64,000 nucleotides of DNA from the NCBI RefSeq assembly GCF_040681875.1, contig NZ_JBFAZP010000006.1, positions 124,001 through 188,000 of the forward strand, given 5' to 3'. The notes beneath the pieces were generated by a model. The model was not told where the DNA came from. It made no database searches and saw only the letters and a program-made list of their open reading frames with translations. Origin of the DNA: Longispora sp040681875 (lineage in GTDB: Bacteria > Actinomycetota > Actinomycetes > Mycobacteriales > Micromonosporaceae). Positions 43,551 to 51,715 of this stretch are shown here, piece after piece. Within the stretch, counting starts at the first letter, position 1, and every line of letters begins with the position of its first letter. The position numbers and the translations under genes were made by a program.

Positions 43551-43922
43551 TTGAACGCATTGCAGCAGCTCATCCGCTCAAGGATGGAGGATCGCCGATG
43601 GTCGTACGGCGATGTCGCCCAACGCGGCGGACTGCCTCGCTCCACCGTGCACCACATCGCGACCACTGACCGACTCACCCGCCCTCCGAATCCGACCACC
43701 CTGGAACGCCTGGCCATCGGCCTCGAGGTGCCGCTCGACACCGTCCGCGCCGCCGCCGCCGACGCCGCGGGGCTCAGCACGTGGCACCAAACGGTGACCG
43801 ACCCCGAGATCGACGTCCTAGTGGCAGGACTCACACAACTGAGTCCCCAGGACCGCAGACACGTCCAGGCGCTGGTGGAGTCGCTTCTGGACGATGAACG
43901 CCGTCGCAACGATCTTTCCTGA
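43551..43922 (+). CDS. Small XRE-family helix-turn-helix protein
   Basis: 123 residues from TTG at 43551 with GAGG 5 nt upstream; an ATG 11 codons later would cut into the first helix. Residues 1-65 fit a Cro/C1-type HTH (RRWSYGDVAQRGGLPRSTVHHIATT, RLAIGLEVPLDTVRAAA). The C-terminal ~45 residues are acidic/helical (VLVAGLTQLSPQDRRHVQALV), probably for dimerisation. Found widely as single-gene regulators in actinomycetes. Local dyads upstream suggest autoregulation. Confidence 0.82.
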   Translation: MNALQQLIRSRMEDRRWSYGDVAQRGGLPRSTVHHIATTDRLTRPPNPTTLERLAIGLEVPLDTVRAAAADAAGLSTWHQTVTDPEIDVLVAGLTQLSPQDRRHVQALVESLLDDERRRNDLS

Positions 43923-44012
43923 CGTCGATTTCATCCGGGTAACCCTTACGTAACAACCCGTTATGGGCTTACGGTAGTCGGTGTGAGCGCCGATCTCCGT
44001 TAGGGGGAGCCG

Positions 44013-44219
44013 ATGCGGGTCGTGCGCTGTTCGACATTGCCCGTGCTGGTGCGGATCGCCGACCGGGACGACGTCCTGGTCTCCGTACCGGCATGTCTGT
44101 CGACAGAGGACGTACTGTCGCTGGCCTTTCTCGTGCTGTGCCGCGAGGAGTACTGCGAGTTGAGCCGAGAGCTCGCCCTGGGAGTGGGCGAGCTCGTTGT
44201 GGGACGGGCGTCAGAGTGA
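44013..44219 (+). CDS. 68-residue hypothetical protein
   Basis: Starts at ATG with a purine-rich GGGGGAG stretch 3 nt upstream. Sequence MRVVRCSTLPVLVRIADRDD then a hydrophobic/helical middle (VLSLAFLVLCREEY) with two Cys and an acidic tail. No recognised family. Its stop overlaps the stop of the convergent propeller gene by 9 nt. The 90-bp gap before it has TTACGTAA and TAAC-N5-GTTA dyads. Moderate confidence that it is expressed. Confidence 0.5.
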   Translation: MRVVRCSTLPVLVRIADRDDVLVSVPACLSTEDVLSLAFLVLCREEYCELSRELALGVGELVVGRASE

Positions 44220-45272
44220 CCGCAGGTCGAGGAAGTGCCAGACGAGGGATTCGTGGTCCCCTGTCGACCAGCACAGGACGCCGTCACGGACCAGCACTCC
44301 GTAGGCCGTGGACTCCACGCGCACGGCCCTGCGGAGCGCGATGTCGTACAACCACACCGTGAGAGCCGAGCCGGTCGCGTTGGACACGCCCGGGGTCGAG
44401 TACACCTCGTAGCGGTCCAACGGGGCCGGACCGAAACCCAGCGGAGACGCGTCGGATCCCCCGATCCGGCGCGCTTCCGTGCCGTCCGTCCGGCGCAGCT
44501 CGAACTCCCCGCCGCCGTCCGCCCGGGTCGTCACCGACCGGCACCACACCGGCGAGCAGGTCAGCTGCTGTCCCGGGGTGCCCTGCTGCGGCCTTCGCTC
44601 GCCGGTGACCAGGTTGGTCACCTCCATGGGCCGCCCCGGCGCGGACACCACCCACGGCCACGCGGACAGCACCACGTTGCCGGGCACCGCGCGGGTCGTC
44701 ACCGGGCCGCCGTCGACCGGCACCGACCGGATCTCCGTGTCCGCCTCGCCGACCGCCGCCGCCCAGCGCACCTGGCCCTCGGCGACCTGGAGGTCGTAGC
44801 CGGTGCCGTAGATCAGCGGGCTGCCCGTGTCGGCGGTGAGCTGCCGGGCCGGGCCGCCCGCCCGCGCCGCCGTCCACACCGTGTACCCGACCCGGCCGTC
44901 GGCGCCCGACGCGCTGCGCAGCCAGAACAGCGCTTCGGGGGTGGCCGTCACCGCGTCCACGGACTTCGTGCGGTCGGCGGGGGCCAGCTCGCGGTAGCCG
45001 CCCGGGGAGCGGAGCACGAACGACGGCGCGGCCGCCTCCACGGCCAGGCTCCCGACCGAGAACCCAGAATCGAGAAACAGCATCGGGGTGTACGACTGCC
45101 CGTCCGCCCCCACCGCCGGCAGCGTCCCGGTCACCGCCCGCGGCCACACCGAGGCCACCGTCTCCGGGCCGCCCGGCGGGCGCTGCGGCGACTCCGTGGT
45201 GGGCAGCGCGAGCAGTGCCCCGACAGCGATCACGGCGGCGGCCGTACCCACCCGCAGCCTGAGGTCGGTCAC
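44211..45272 (-). CDS. Secreted or anchored beta-propeller-like protein
   Basis: 353 residues. An N-terminal hydrophobic segment (GTAAAVIAVGALLALPTT) acts as signal or anchor. The remainder looks like irregular six/seven-bladed propeller repeats: TPEALFWLRSASGADGRVGY, GYDLQVAEGQVRWAAAVGEA, EIRSVPVDGGPV, GVLVRDGVLCWSTG. GTG start. No catalytic motif. Function unknown; may sense or bind ligands outside the cell. Followed by a converging small gene with overlapping stops. Confidence 0.7.
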   Translation of the reverse strand: MTDLRLRVGTAAAVIAVGALLALPTTESPQRPPGGPETVASVWPRAVTGTLPAVGADGQSYTPMLFLDSGFSVGSLAVEAAAPSFVLRSPGGYRELAPADRTKSVDAVTATPEALFWLRSASGADGRVGYTVWTAARAGGPARQLTADTGSPLIYGTGYDLQVAEGQVRWAAAVGEADTEIRSVPVDGGPVTTRAVPGNVVLSAWPWVVSAPGRPMEVTNLVTGERRPQQGTPGQQLTCSPVWCRSVTTRADGGGEFELRRTDGTEARRIGGSDASPLGFGPAPLDRYEVYSTPGVSNATGSALTVWLYDIALRRAVRVESTAYGVLVRDGVLCWSTGDHESLVWHFLDLRSL

Positions 45273-45322
45273 GGGGCCGGTACCTGCGGATTCATGCCGC
45301 CGAGATTACTCGGGAAAAACAG

Positions 45323-45352
45323 TTGGCAAGCGGCTGGGCGGCGGCATAACGT
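45323..45352 (+). promoter_or_regulatory. Promoter of orphan small transcript
   Basis: -35 TTGGCA (45323-45328), 18-bp spacer, -10 TAACGT (45347-45352). Expected start near 45359, ahead of the ribosome site at 45371. Confidence 0.6.
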
Positions 45353-45386
45353 AGCCATCGAGACGTTGAGAGGAGGTGGTCCAGAG

Positions 45387-45425
45387 TTGAGTAAGCATCG
45401 GACACATGAGGTGGCTGTCTCCTAG
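45387..45425 (+). CDS. Candidate 12-residue leader peptide
   Basis: TTG-initiated frame MSKHRTHEVAVS ending in TAG, behind a long SD-like AGGAGGTGG (45371-45379; 10 nt from core to start). It lies between the promoter at 45323 and the branched terminator at 45491. No downstream gene on this strand is close. Either a micro-peptide gene or a leader whose translation affects the structure. Could equally be a non-coding RNA with an accidental SD. Confidence 0.4.
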   Translation: MSKHRTHEVAVS

Positions 45426-45490
45426 CCGCTGTCCTTCTGGACTCTCGATGGTCGCTGGCCGGACGCGGTGCGGCGACAGAGACAGTCATC

Positions 45491-45566
45491 TGATCCCCGG
45501 GGTGCCGGAGCTTGTCCTCCCGGCCCATACCGCAAGGTATGGAAGCACCCCGGGGATCACCCTTTT
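45491..45566 (+). ncRNA. Branched hairpin / intrinsic terminator with GNRA loop
   Basis: Outer stem: TGATCCCCGGGGTGC (45491-45505) pairs perfectly with 45545-45559, followed by CCCTTTT (T-run 45563-45566). Inside is a perfect 7-bp hairpin CCATACC-GCAA-GGTATGG (45525-45542) with a GNRA tetraloop, and a weaker arm CCGGAG...CTCC(C)GG (45505-45523). Together they make a three-way junction, more than a plain terminator needs. No gene in 45567-45728 on either strand. Confidence 0.65.
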
Positions 45567-45728
45567 CTCCCACCGGTGACGACACCCGGACGGTGAGGCC
45601 GAAAACTCCCCCGGGGTCACCACCGAATACCACCGCGACCCGACCGTGCCGGGTTCCAGCCGAATGCCACTTTCCGCACCGACCGGGCCGCAGTTGGGCC
45701 GGCCTGGGTGCCGCGAAGTTCGGATCGG

Positions 45729-46655
45729 CTACCAGAGTGGGGCATAGCGCTCGGCGAAGACGCCCGGGAGGCCGCCGGTGTGCAGGAAGACCGTGGTCGC
45801 CTCGGGGTCGAGCGCGCCGCTCCGGAGCCCGTCGATCAGCCCGGCCATCGCCTTGCCCGTGTACACCGGGTCGAGGACCAGGCCCGTGGTCCGGGCCGTC
45901 AGTTCGATGGCCGCGAGCGCCGCGCGGGTCGGGACGCCGTAGCCGCCGCCCAGCTGGGAACCGTCCAGGGTCGGGGCGCCCGTCGGGGCCGGGCGGCCGG
46001 CCAGCGCCGCCGAGCCCTCCGCCAGCCGGACCAGCCGTTCGCGCAGGTCCCCGAACTCCGTCACCCGCACGCCGTGCACCGCGCCCCAGTCGCCGAGCCC
46101 GGCGGCGAGTCCCGCGTGGGTACCCGCCGAGCCCGTCGCCGTGACCACCAGCCGCAGGTCGGGGACCTGGGCGCGCAGCTCGTCGGCCGCCCGGACGTAC
46201 CCGAGGGCGCCCGTCGGGGAGCTGCCACCGAACGGGACAAGGTAGCCGCCCCGGGCCGCCGTCGCCGCCGCGATCGCCTCCTCCGGCGGGCCCGTGGTCC
46301 ACTCGACGGTCGCGCCGAGCAGCCGGTCGAGGATCAGGTTGCCGCTGGGCTGGGCCGGCGGGGACCCGGTGAGCACGAGATGACACCCCATGCCGAGGTA
46401 CGCCGCCGCGGCCGCCGTGGCCCGCGCGTGGTTGCTCTGCGGCCCGCCGCCCGTGACCAGCAGGGTGTGGCCGGCCGCCCGGGCCGCCGCGCACAGGTAC
46501 TCCAGCTTGCGGGCCTTGTTGCCGCCCCCGGCGAGGCCGGTCAGGTCGTCGCGCTTGATCCACAGGGCGCCGGGGCGCATCCCGATCGCGGCGGCCAACC
46601 GGTCCGCCCGTTGTACCGGGGTCGCCCCGGCCGTGAACTCCACCCTCGCGTCCAT
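45729..46655 (-). CDS. PLP enzyme, D-cysteine desulfhydrase / ACC deaminase family
   Basis: 308 residues from ATG at 46655; an ATG six codons upstream, 1 nt after the NACHT stop, is possible. Fold-type II PLP enzyme: WIKRDDLTGLAGGGNKARKLEYL has the Lys that binds PLP, GGGPQSNHARATAAAA is the substrate loop, and VVTATGSAGTHAGLAAG the phosphate loop. Family members break D-cysteine to pyruvate, H2S and ammonia or open the ring of aminocyclopropane-carboxylate; residues deciding which cannot be judged here. Cotranscription with the NACHT gene is possible. Confidence 0.88.
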   Translation of the reverse strand: MDARVEFTAGATPVQRADRLAAAIGMRPGALWIKRDDLTGLAGGGNKARKLEYLCAAARAAGHTLLVTGGGPQSNHARATAAAAAYLGMGCHLVLTGSPPAQPSGNLILDRLLGATVEWTTGPPEEAIAAATAARGGYLVPFGGSSPTGALGYVRAADELRAQVPDLRLVVTATGSAGTHAGLAAGLGDWGAVHGVRVTEFGDLRERLVRLAEGSAALAGRPAPTGAPTLDGSQLGGGYGVPTRAALAAIELTARTTGLVLDPVYTGKAMAGLIDGLRSGALDPEATTVFLHTGGLPGVFAERYAPLW

Positions 46656-46674
46656 CCGCCATGTGTACCCCATG

Positions 46675-49600
46675 TCAGTCGACGGCGAGCAGGATCCCCT
46701 CGGTCGGGCGGGCCGGGCCGGAGGCGCGCTGTTCGAGAAGCGTGACCCCGGCGGCGATGTCCAGGAACCATCCGGCCACCTGGTCAAGGGCGGTCCGGAG
46801 GTCCCGCCGTATCCCGGCCTGGGCCAGTGCCTCGCCAGCCAGGCACAGCGCGGCTGCCCTGATCCGGGTGGCCAGATCCGGCGTGACGGGCGTGTGCCAG
46901 GCGAACACCGGAGCGGACGTCGCCTCGAGCTGACGGCTGACCGCGAGCGCCCACGCCGACTTCGAAGGAGACTCCGACAGTGCCAGGTGCTCAAGGCATA
47001 CCCGGCGCAGGATGCCGGCCAGGTCCTCCGGGGAAACCGTCCGTGCTGGCACCAGCGGCTCTACGATCCCGCGCAGGTCCTGGGCCAAGGCCGTCGGGGC
47101 CAGTTGGGTCAGAGCCCCGGCGGGAGACACGAACTCCCTCGCCATCATCTGGTCCAACGCTTCCGCGTTGCGGTGTCCGAGAATCGCCCGCCGGGCCTCC
47201 GCGATGACCCGTCCCATATCTCCGGAGACCAGCTCCTGCCGCTCCGACCTGGCCACCGGCACGTCCAGGTACCCGTCCAGCTGCGCGACGTCGAGGGTGA
47301 CCGCCTGGGCCGCCGGGGCTTGCTCAGCGGCGACGTTCGCGTGTGCGGCCCGCAGATCCCGGGCGAGCCTGGCGATACCTCCGACCCTGCCGTCCGCGGG
47401 CTCGTCGATCCGGTGCCGGACGTAGGCGGCGCCCGGGATGCCGTACTCCTCCGCGGGGAGTAGGCCCCTCAGGAGACCGATGACCAGCTCGACCTGCCCG
47501 AGTACGGCCAGCCGTCCGGGGCCCCGCTCCGCCGGGGGTCGATCCCGGTCCACCTGGGCCACCAGTCGCAGGTCCGACAGGCTCCGGACGAGCAACAGGC
47601 GTGCGAGCAGGAACCGCGGTTCTTCCAGGTCAAGACCCCACCTGTGCCGGATCTCCTCCGCGGAGACCGTCCACGGATGCGACTGCCCCGGCGGGATCCA
47701 CAGGGCGGGCCCGCCCGCCGAGGACCGGGCCGAGGTCCAGAGGCTGGGCGGCGCGCCGGCCCCCCGCCCGGCGAAGAGCTCCCGGACGGCGGGGTTCGAC
47801 GCCTCGGGCTCCGTGGGCAGGCGGCACTGTCGCCCGCCGCCGCTCACCGTGTTGATCCAGACCACGAACTCGGCCGCGAACCCGCCGAGCACGCCCAGAA
47901 CCGGATGGTCGGGCGTGTCGGGCGTGTACGTCACCCACGCGGGGTCGATCGGCAGGTTCTCCGAGGTGTCGTCCTGGAACAACTGGTAGAGCTTGGCGGG
48001 TACGAGGCGCGCGCAGATCGCGTGGTCCCTGGCGGTGTGCACCACGTCCCGCAGGTGCCGGGTGGCCAGCACACCGGCGACCAGACGACGCAGGCCGGAG
48101 TCGGCGACCGGTACGACCAGGAGCTTTTCCAGGCGCAGAGCGAGGTCGGGGTCGAGCGGCTCGGTGTCGGTCGCGTGGTCGGCGCAGTCGAAGGCCAGCG
48201 CCCAGGCGGTGACCGTCTCACTCCGCAGGCACTCGCGGACCACGGCGCCCGGACCTGTGACCATGGCGTAGAACAGCAGGGTCTCGTGCCACCAGGGGTC
48301 ATCCACCGGCAGGGTTTCCGGAGGTGCGGCGGACAGGGCCACGGCCGCGAGGTACTCCTGGAAGGTGCGGTGCGTGAACGCGTACCGGTCGATGCCGCTC
48401 TCCACGAACAGGCCGTGCAGCCCGGCGAGGTCCAGGAAGTCCTCCGCCGTGATCCGCAGCGCCCGCATGTGCGGCCCGATCTCGTCGAGCACCTGGGCCC
48501 GGGTCCAGGTGGTCGCCCGGCCCTCCCGGGTCATGGCCAGGGCCAGGCCGCTGAGCAGGAATTCGGCCTGCTCGACCGGGAGGGGCACCGTGATCCGCTT
48601 GTCCTTCTGGCGGTCCTCCAGGACGGTGCGGCAGATCTGCCGGTACAGCTCCAGCCGGCTCTTGGGCAGCGAGCCCCGGTCGCGGTGCACGAAGAACAGC
48701 ATGGTCAGCAGGAGCGGGTTGCGGGTCAGCGGCCGGAGCCGGGACGCCTCGCCGAGCTGGCGGGACAGGTCGGCGGCCCGCTGGGCGGCGGCCCGGGAGG
48801 CGCCGCGCCGGACGACCTCCCCGGAACCGGGCCGCCGGAAGAACCGCCGGAGCGACGAGCGCCGCGCGACCCCGGGCCGGCCGTCCGCCGAGCCGGCGGC
48901 GTACGCGTCGACGACGAACGCGTTGACCTGTGCCGTGGTGAACGGTTCGACCTCCAGGACGGCGGCGTCGACCAGGCCGCCCGTCCGGTACCCGTCGGGG
49001 CGGGAGGACAGGACGTAGTGGTTGCCGTGCCGGGCGTACCGGAGGATCTGGGTGTTGGCCCAGGTGACGATCGCCGAACGCTCCCCCTCGGTGGCCACCT
49101 CGTCGAGGCCGTCGAGCAGGACGACGCACCGCCCGGCGACCAGCAGGTTCTCGAACCAGGCGACCAGCGCGTCGGTCCGGCGCGGCTCCGGGGCGAGGAG
49201 CCCGGGCACGGTGCCGCCGGTGAGCAGCGGGGCCTTCGCGCGGCCGACGAGGGTGGACAGCCGGATCGCGGGGTCGGCGACGATCGCGGCGACGTGCTCG
49301 CGGAGCGCCAGGAAGATCGGGATCCGGCGGCCGTGGGGTTTCGGGTCCAGGTAGGTCTGGCGGGCGATCCGGCGCAGCAGGGTGCTCTTGCCGCTGCCCG
49401 GGCCGCCGAGGACCACGAGGACGGTCTGGTCGGCGTCGCCCAGGTAGCCGGTGATGTCCTGGCGGCGGTCGCCCTCGTTCCGGCCGTCGCGGACCAGGTG
49501 CCGGGAGGCGCTGCGCGGGGCGCGGGAGACGAGGCTGACGTCGACGTACACCGCGTCGAGGTCCAGGCCCCGGGCCACCAGGCCGCCGAAGCCCTCCCTG

Positions 49601-49893
49601 CCCATCGTGCGGGAGTCGGTGAGGACGACCCGGCGGTACCAGGGGCCGAAGCGGGAGAACCAGCGGACCAGGAGCAGCTCCAGCCAGGCGACCAGCCGGG
49701 GGCGGAGGTGGCCGAGCAGGTCGGTCGCGAGTTTGCCCAGGCCACCGACGACCAGGGCCACGACGGCGACGACGGTCGGTCCCAGGTACCGGTGGGTGAC
49801 CGCTCCGGAGATCCACGGGCCGACCACCGGGACCGACGCCGCGCCCGCGCCGAGCGCGACGATCCAGGACGGGAGACTCCTCGGGCTCGCCAC
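46675..49893 (-). CDS. NACHT-domain NTPase with membrane anchor and FGE-like segment
   Basis: 1,072 residues. Two hydrophobic segments in the first 60 residues suggest membrane anchoring. The STAND-NACHT core has Walker A GGPGSGKST (163-171), Walker B VVLLDGLDEV (~257-266), and the downstream LRPLTRNPLLLTMLFFVH and HRTFQEYLAA helices. About residues 670-740 contain WINTVSGGG, then RLPTEPEAS and LWTSA, a pattern like the formylglycine-generating-enzyme/C-lectin fold. The C-terminal ~300 residues are unassigned helices. Bacterial NACHT proteins include NLR-like phage sensors. Predicted leaderless GTG start after CATAAT. Confidence 0.88.
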   Translation of the reverse strand: MASPRSLPSWIVALGAGAASVPVVGPWISGAVTHRYLGPTVVAVVALVVGGLGKLATDLLGHLRPRLVAWLELLLVRWFSRFGPWYRRVVLTDSRTMGREGFGGLVARGLDLDAVYVDVSLVSRAPRSASRHLVRDGRNEGDRRQDITGYLGDADQTVLVVLGGPGSGKSTLLRRIARQTYLDPKPHGRRIPIFLALREHVAAIVADPAIRLSTLVGRAKAPLLTGGTVPGLLAPEPRRTDALVAWFENLLVAGRCVVLLDGLDEVATEGERSAIVTWANTQILRYARHGNHYVLSSRPDGYRTGGLVDAAVLEVEPFTTAQVNAFVVDAYAAGSADGRPGVARRSSLRRFFRRPGSGEVVRRGASRAAAQRAADLSRQLGEASRLRPLTRNPLLLTMLFFVHRDRGSLPKSRLELYRQICRTVLEDRQKDKRITVPLPVEQAEFLLSGLALAMTREGRATTWTRAQVLDEIGPHMRALRITAEDFLDLAGLHGLFVESGIDRYAFTHRTFQEYLAAVALSAAPPETLPVDDPWWHETLLFYAMVTGPGAVVRECLRSETVTAWALAFDCADHATDTEPLDPDLALRLEKLLVVPVADSGLRRLVAGVLATRHLRDVVHTARDHAICARLVPAKLYQLFQDDTSENLPIDPAWVTYTPDTPDHPVLGVLGGFAAEFVVWINTVSGGGRQCRLPTEPEASNPAVRELFAGRGAGAPPSLWTSARSSAGGPALWIPPGQSHPWTVSAEEIRHRWGLDLEEPRFLLARLLLVRSLSDLRLVAQVDRDRPPAERGPGRLAVLGQVELVIGLLRGLLPAEEYGIPGAAYVRHRIDEPADGRVGGIARLARDLRAAHANVAAEQAPAAQAVTLDVAQLDGYLDVPVARSERQELVSGDMGRVIAEARRAILGHRNAEALDQMMAREFVSPAGALTQLAPTALAQDLRGIVEPLVPARTVSPEDLAGILRRVCLEHLALSESPSKSAWALAVSRQLEATSAPVFAWHTPVTPDLATRIRAAALCLAGEALAQAGIRRDLRTALDQVAGWFLDIAAGVTLLEQRASGPARPTEGILLAVD

Positions 49894-49899
49894 GAGAGC

Positions 49900-49905
49900 A
49901 TTATG
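49900..49905 (-). promoter_or_regulatory. -10 element CATAAT, leaderless NACHT gene
   Basis: On the minus strand CATAAT (49905-49900) is followed by 6 nt and the GTG at 49893. Confidence 0.6.
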
Positions 49906-49988
49906 CGCCCGCCCGGCCCTCCACTAGGGACTCCCCACCGACGGAGACCCGACACGGGCCGGGCGGTCCCGGTACCCCGATGGAGGGG

Positions 49989-50627
49989 TCAGGGGGTGAA
50001 CCAGGTGGGGGCCGCCGCGCGGAACTCCGTCGGGGGCAGGGCGCCCGCGCCCTCGGGGACGACACCCGCCACCGGGGGCAGGTCCTCGCGGTTGGTGCGG
50101 TCGGCCAGCCCGGGTTCGCGCGGCCAGGAGCCGATCACCACGTCGGCGGACAGGCCCCGACGGCCGAGGGCCTCCAGGGTCAGGGCCGTGTGGTTGAGGG
50201 TGCCCAGGCCGGCGCGCGCGACGACCACGAGCCGGGCGTCCAGGGCGGCGGCCAGGTCCGCGACGGTCCAGCCGTCCTCGCCGAGCTGCACGAGCAGGCC
50301 GCCCGCGCCCTCGATCAGGACCAGGTCCTCGTCCAGCGCGGCGACGGCCTCGACGACCGTCTTCATGGGCAGTTCCGGCAGGCCCGAGGTGCGGGCGGCG
50401 GTGCGCGGGGCGAGCGGGTCGGGGTAGCGGGCGAGTTCCAGGACCCGCACCCCGGCCAGGCGGGCCACGGTCTCCGCGTCGGACTCCTCGCCCGGGGCCA
50501 GGCCGGTCTGCGCCGGCTTGACCATCACGACCCGCTGGCCCTCGGCGGCGGCCTTCGCGGCCAGCGCGGCGGTGACGACGGTCTTGCCGACGCCGGTGTC
50601 GGTGCCGGTCACGATCAGGGTGCGCAC
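49989..50627 (-). CDS. bioD: ATP-dependent dethiobiotin synthetase
   Basis: 212 residues. P-loop TGTDTGVGKTVVTAAL at the N-terminus, VKPAQTG, LIEGAGGLLVQL and the C-terminal GVVPEGAGAL are all as in BioD. Closes the ureido ring of dethiobiotin from DAPA, CO2 and ATP. GTG start lies within the end of bioF (13-nt overlap), so it is translationally coupled. Last gene of the leftward biotin operon. Confidence 0.95.
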   Translation of the reverse strand: MRTLIVTGTDTGVGKTVVTAALAAKAAAEGQRVVMVKPAQTGLAPGEESDAETVARLAGVRVLELARYPDPLAPRTAARTSGLPELPMKTVVEAVAALDEDLVLIEGAGGLLVQLGEDGWTVADLAAALDARLVVVARAGLGTLNHTALTLEALGRRGLSADVVIGSWPREPGLADRTNREDLPPVAGVVPEGAGALPPTEFRAAAPTWFTP

Positions 50628-51715
50628 GCGGTCACCACCTCCAGAGCACGATCGAAGTCATGGCGGGGTACGCCCGCGTTGATGGTCAGTCTCAGCCGCG
50701 CCGTGCCGTCCGGGGTGGACGGTGGCCGGAAGCAGCCGACCGCGACGCCCTTGTCCCGGCACGCGGCGGCCCAGTCGACGGCGGCCTGCGGGGACGGGGC
50801 GGGCACGGACAGCACCCCGCCGGCCGGTACGCCGGGCAGGTCGAGTGCCTCCGACGCGGTGGCCGCCCGGGACCGCAGCTCGTCGCGCGCGATGTCGAAG
50901 CCCCGCGCGAGGCCCACCGCGGCCCGGGCCCCGGCCATCACGGCCGGCGGCGGGGCGGTGTCGTAGATGAAGGTGCGGCCCGTGTCGACCAGGTGCCGGC
51001 GGACGGCGGCCGGGGCGAGGACGACCCCGCCGGCCGCGCCGAGCGACTTGGACAGCGTCGCGGTGACGATCACGTCGGGTTCGCCGGCCAGCCCGGAGTC
51101 GGCCGGGCCGCCCGCGCCGCGCGGTCCGATCACGCCGAGGCCGTGCGCGTCGTCCACGACGAGGATCGCGCCCGCGTCCCGGCACGCGCGGTGCAGGTCG
51201 GCGAGGGGCGCGAGGTCGCCGTCCACGGAGTAGATGGACTCCACGATGACGAGGGCGCCGGGGCGCAGGTTCGCGGCGACGTACGCGACGTCGTTGTGCG
51301 GGGCGACCAGCGGGGTCAGGCCGGTCGCCCGGACGCCGTCGATCAGGGACGCGTGCGCGTGCGCGTCGATGATCAGCTGGGTGTCCCTGCGGGCCAGGCC
51401 CTTGATCACGCCCAGGTTCGCGAGGTAGCCGGAGGAGTAGACGAGCGCCGTCTCCGCGCCGGTCCACGCGGCCAGTTCGGACTCCAGCAGCTCGTGCTCG
51501 GGGGTGCCGCCCCGGACGAGCCGGGAACCGGTCGCGCCCAGGCCGTACTCGGCGAGGGCCCGGGCCGCCGCCGCGATCACCACGGGGTGCCGGGACAGAC
51601 CCAGGTAGTCGTTGCCGGCCAGGTCGACGGCCGCAGGGTCGCGGGCCGTGACCGTGCGGCTGAGGCCGGCCTTGGCGCGGAGTTCGGCCTTGCGGACGAG
51701 GCGGGCCCAGGTCAC
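50615..51715 (-). CDS. bioF: 8-amino-7-oxononanoate synthase
   Basis: 366 residues. PLP alpha-oxoamine synthase: GNDYLGLSRHPVV, DAHAHASLIDG, VVDDAHGLGVIG and the PLP-binding Lys223 in TLSKSLGAAGG. Joins alanine and pimeloyl thioester. GTG start overlaps by 4 nt the stop of the unusual repeat ORF upstream, and its end overlaps bioD by 13 nt. Slightly short compared with the ~385 residues of E. coli BioF, with all core motifs kept. Confidence 0.95.
   Translation of the reverse strand: MTWARLVRKAELRAKAGLSRTVTARDPAAVDLAGNDYLGLSRHPVVIAAAARALAEYGLGATGSRLVRGGTPEHELLESELAAWTGAETALVYSSGYLANLGVIKGLARRDTQLIIDAHAHASLIDGVRATGLTPLVAPHNDVAYVAANLRPGALVIVESIYSVDGDLAPLADLHRACRDAGAILVVDDAHGLGVIGPRGAGGPADSGLAGEPDVIVTATLSKSLGAAGGVVLAPAAVRRHLVDTGRTFIYDTAPPPAVMAGARAAVGLARGFDIARDELRSRAATASEALDLPGVPAGGVLSVPAPSPQAAVDWAAACRDKGVAVGCFRPPSTPDGTARLRLTINAGVPRHDFDRALEVVTACAP

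Noticed and set aside
45491..45566. tRNA or tmRNA fragment
   Set aside because: The junction lacks T-arm and anticodon signatures; the T-run indicates a terminator.
46675..49893. NACHT gene as part of a mobile defence island
   Set aside because: No integrase, transposase, attachment repeats or base-composition shift is visible; it sits between metabolic genes.
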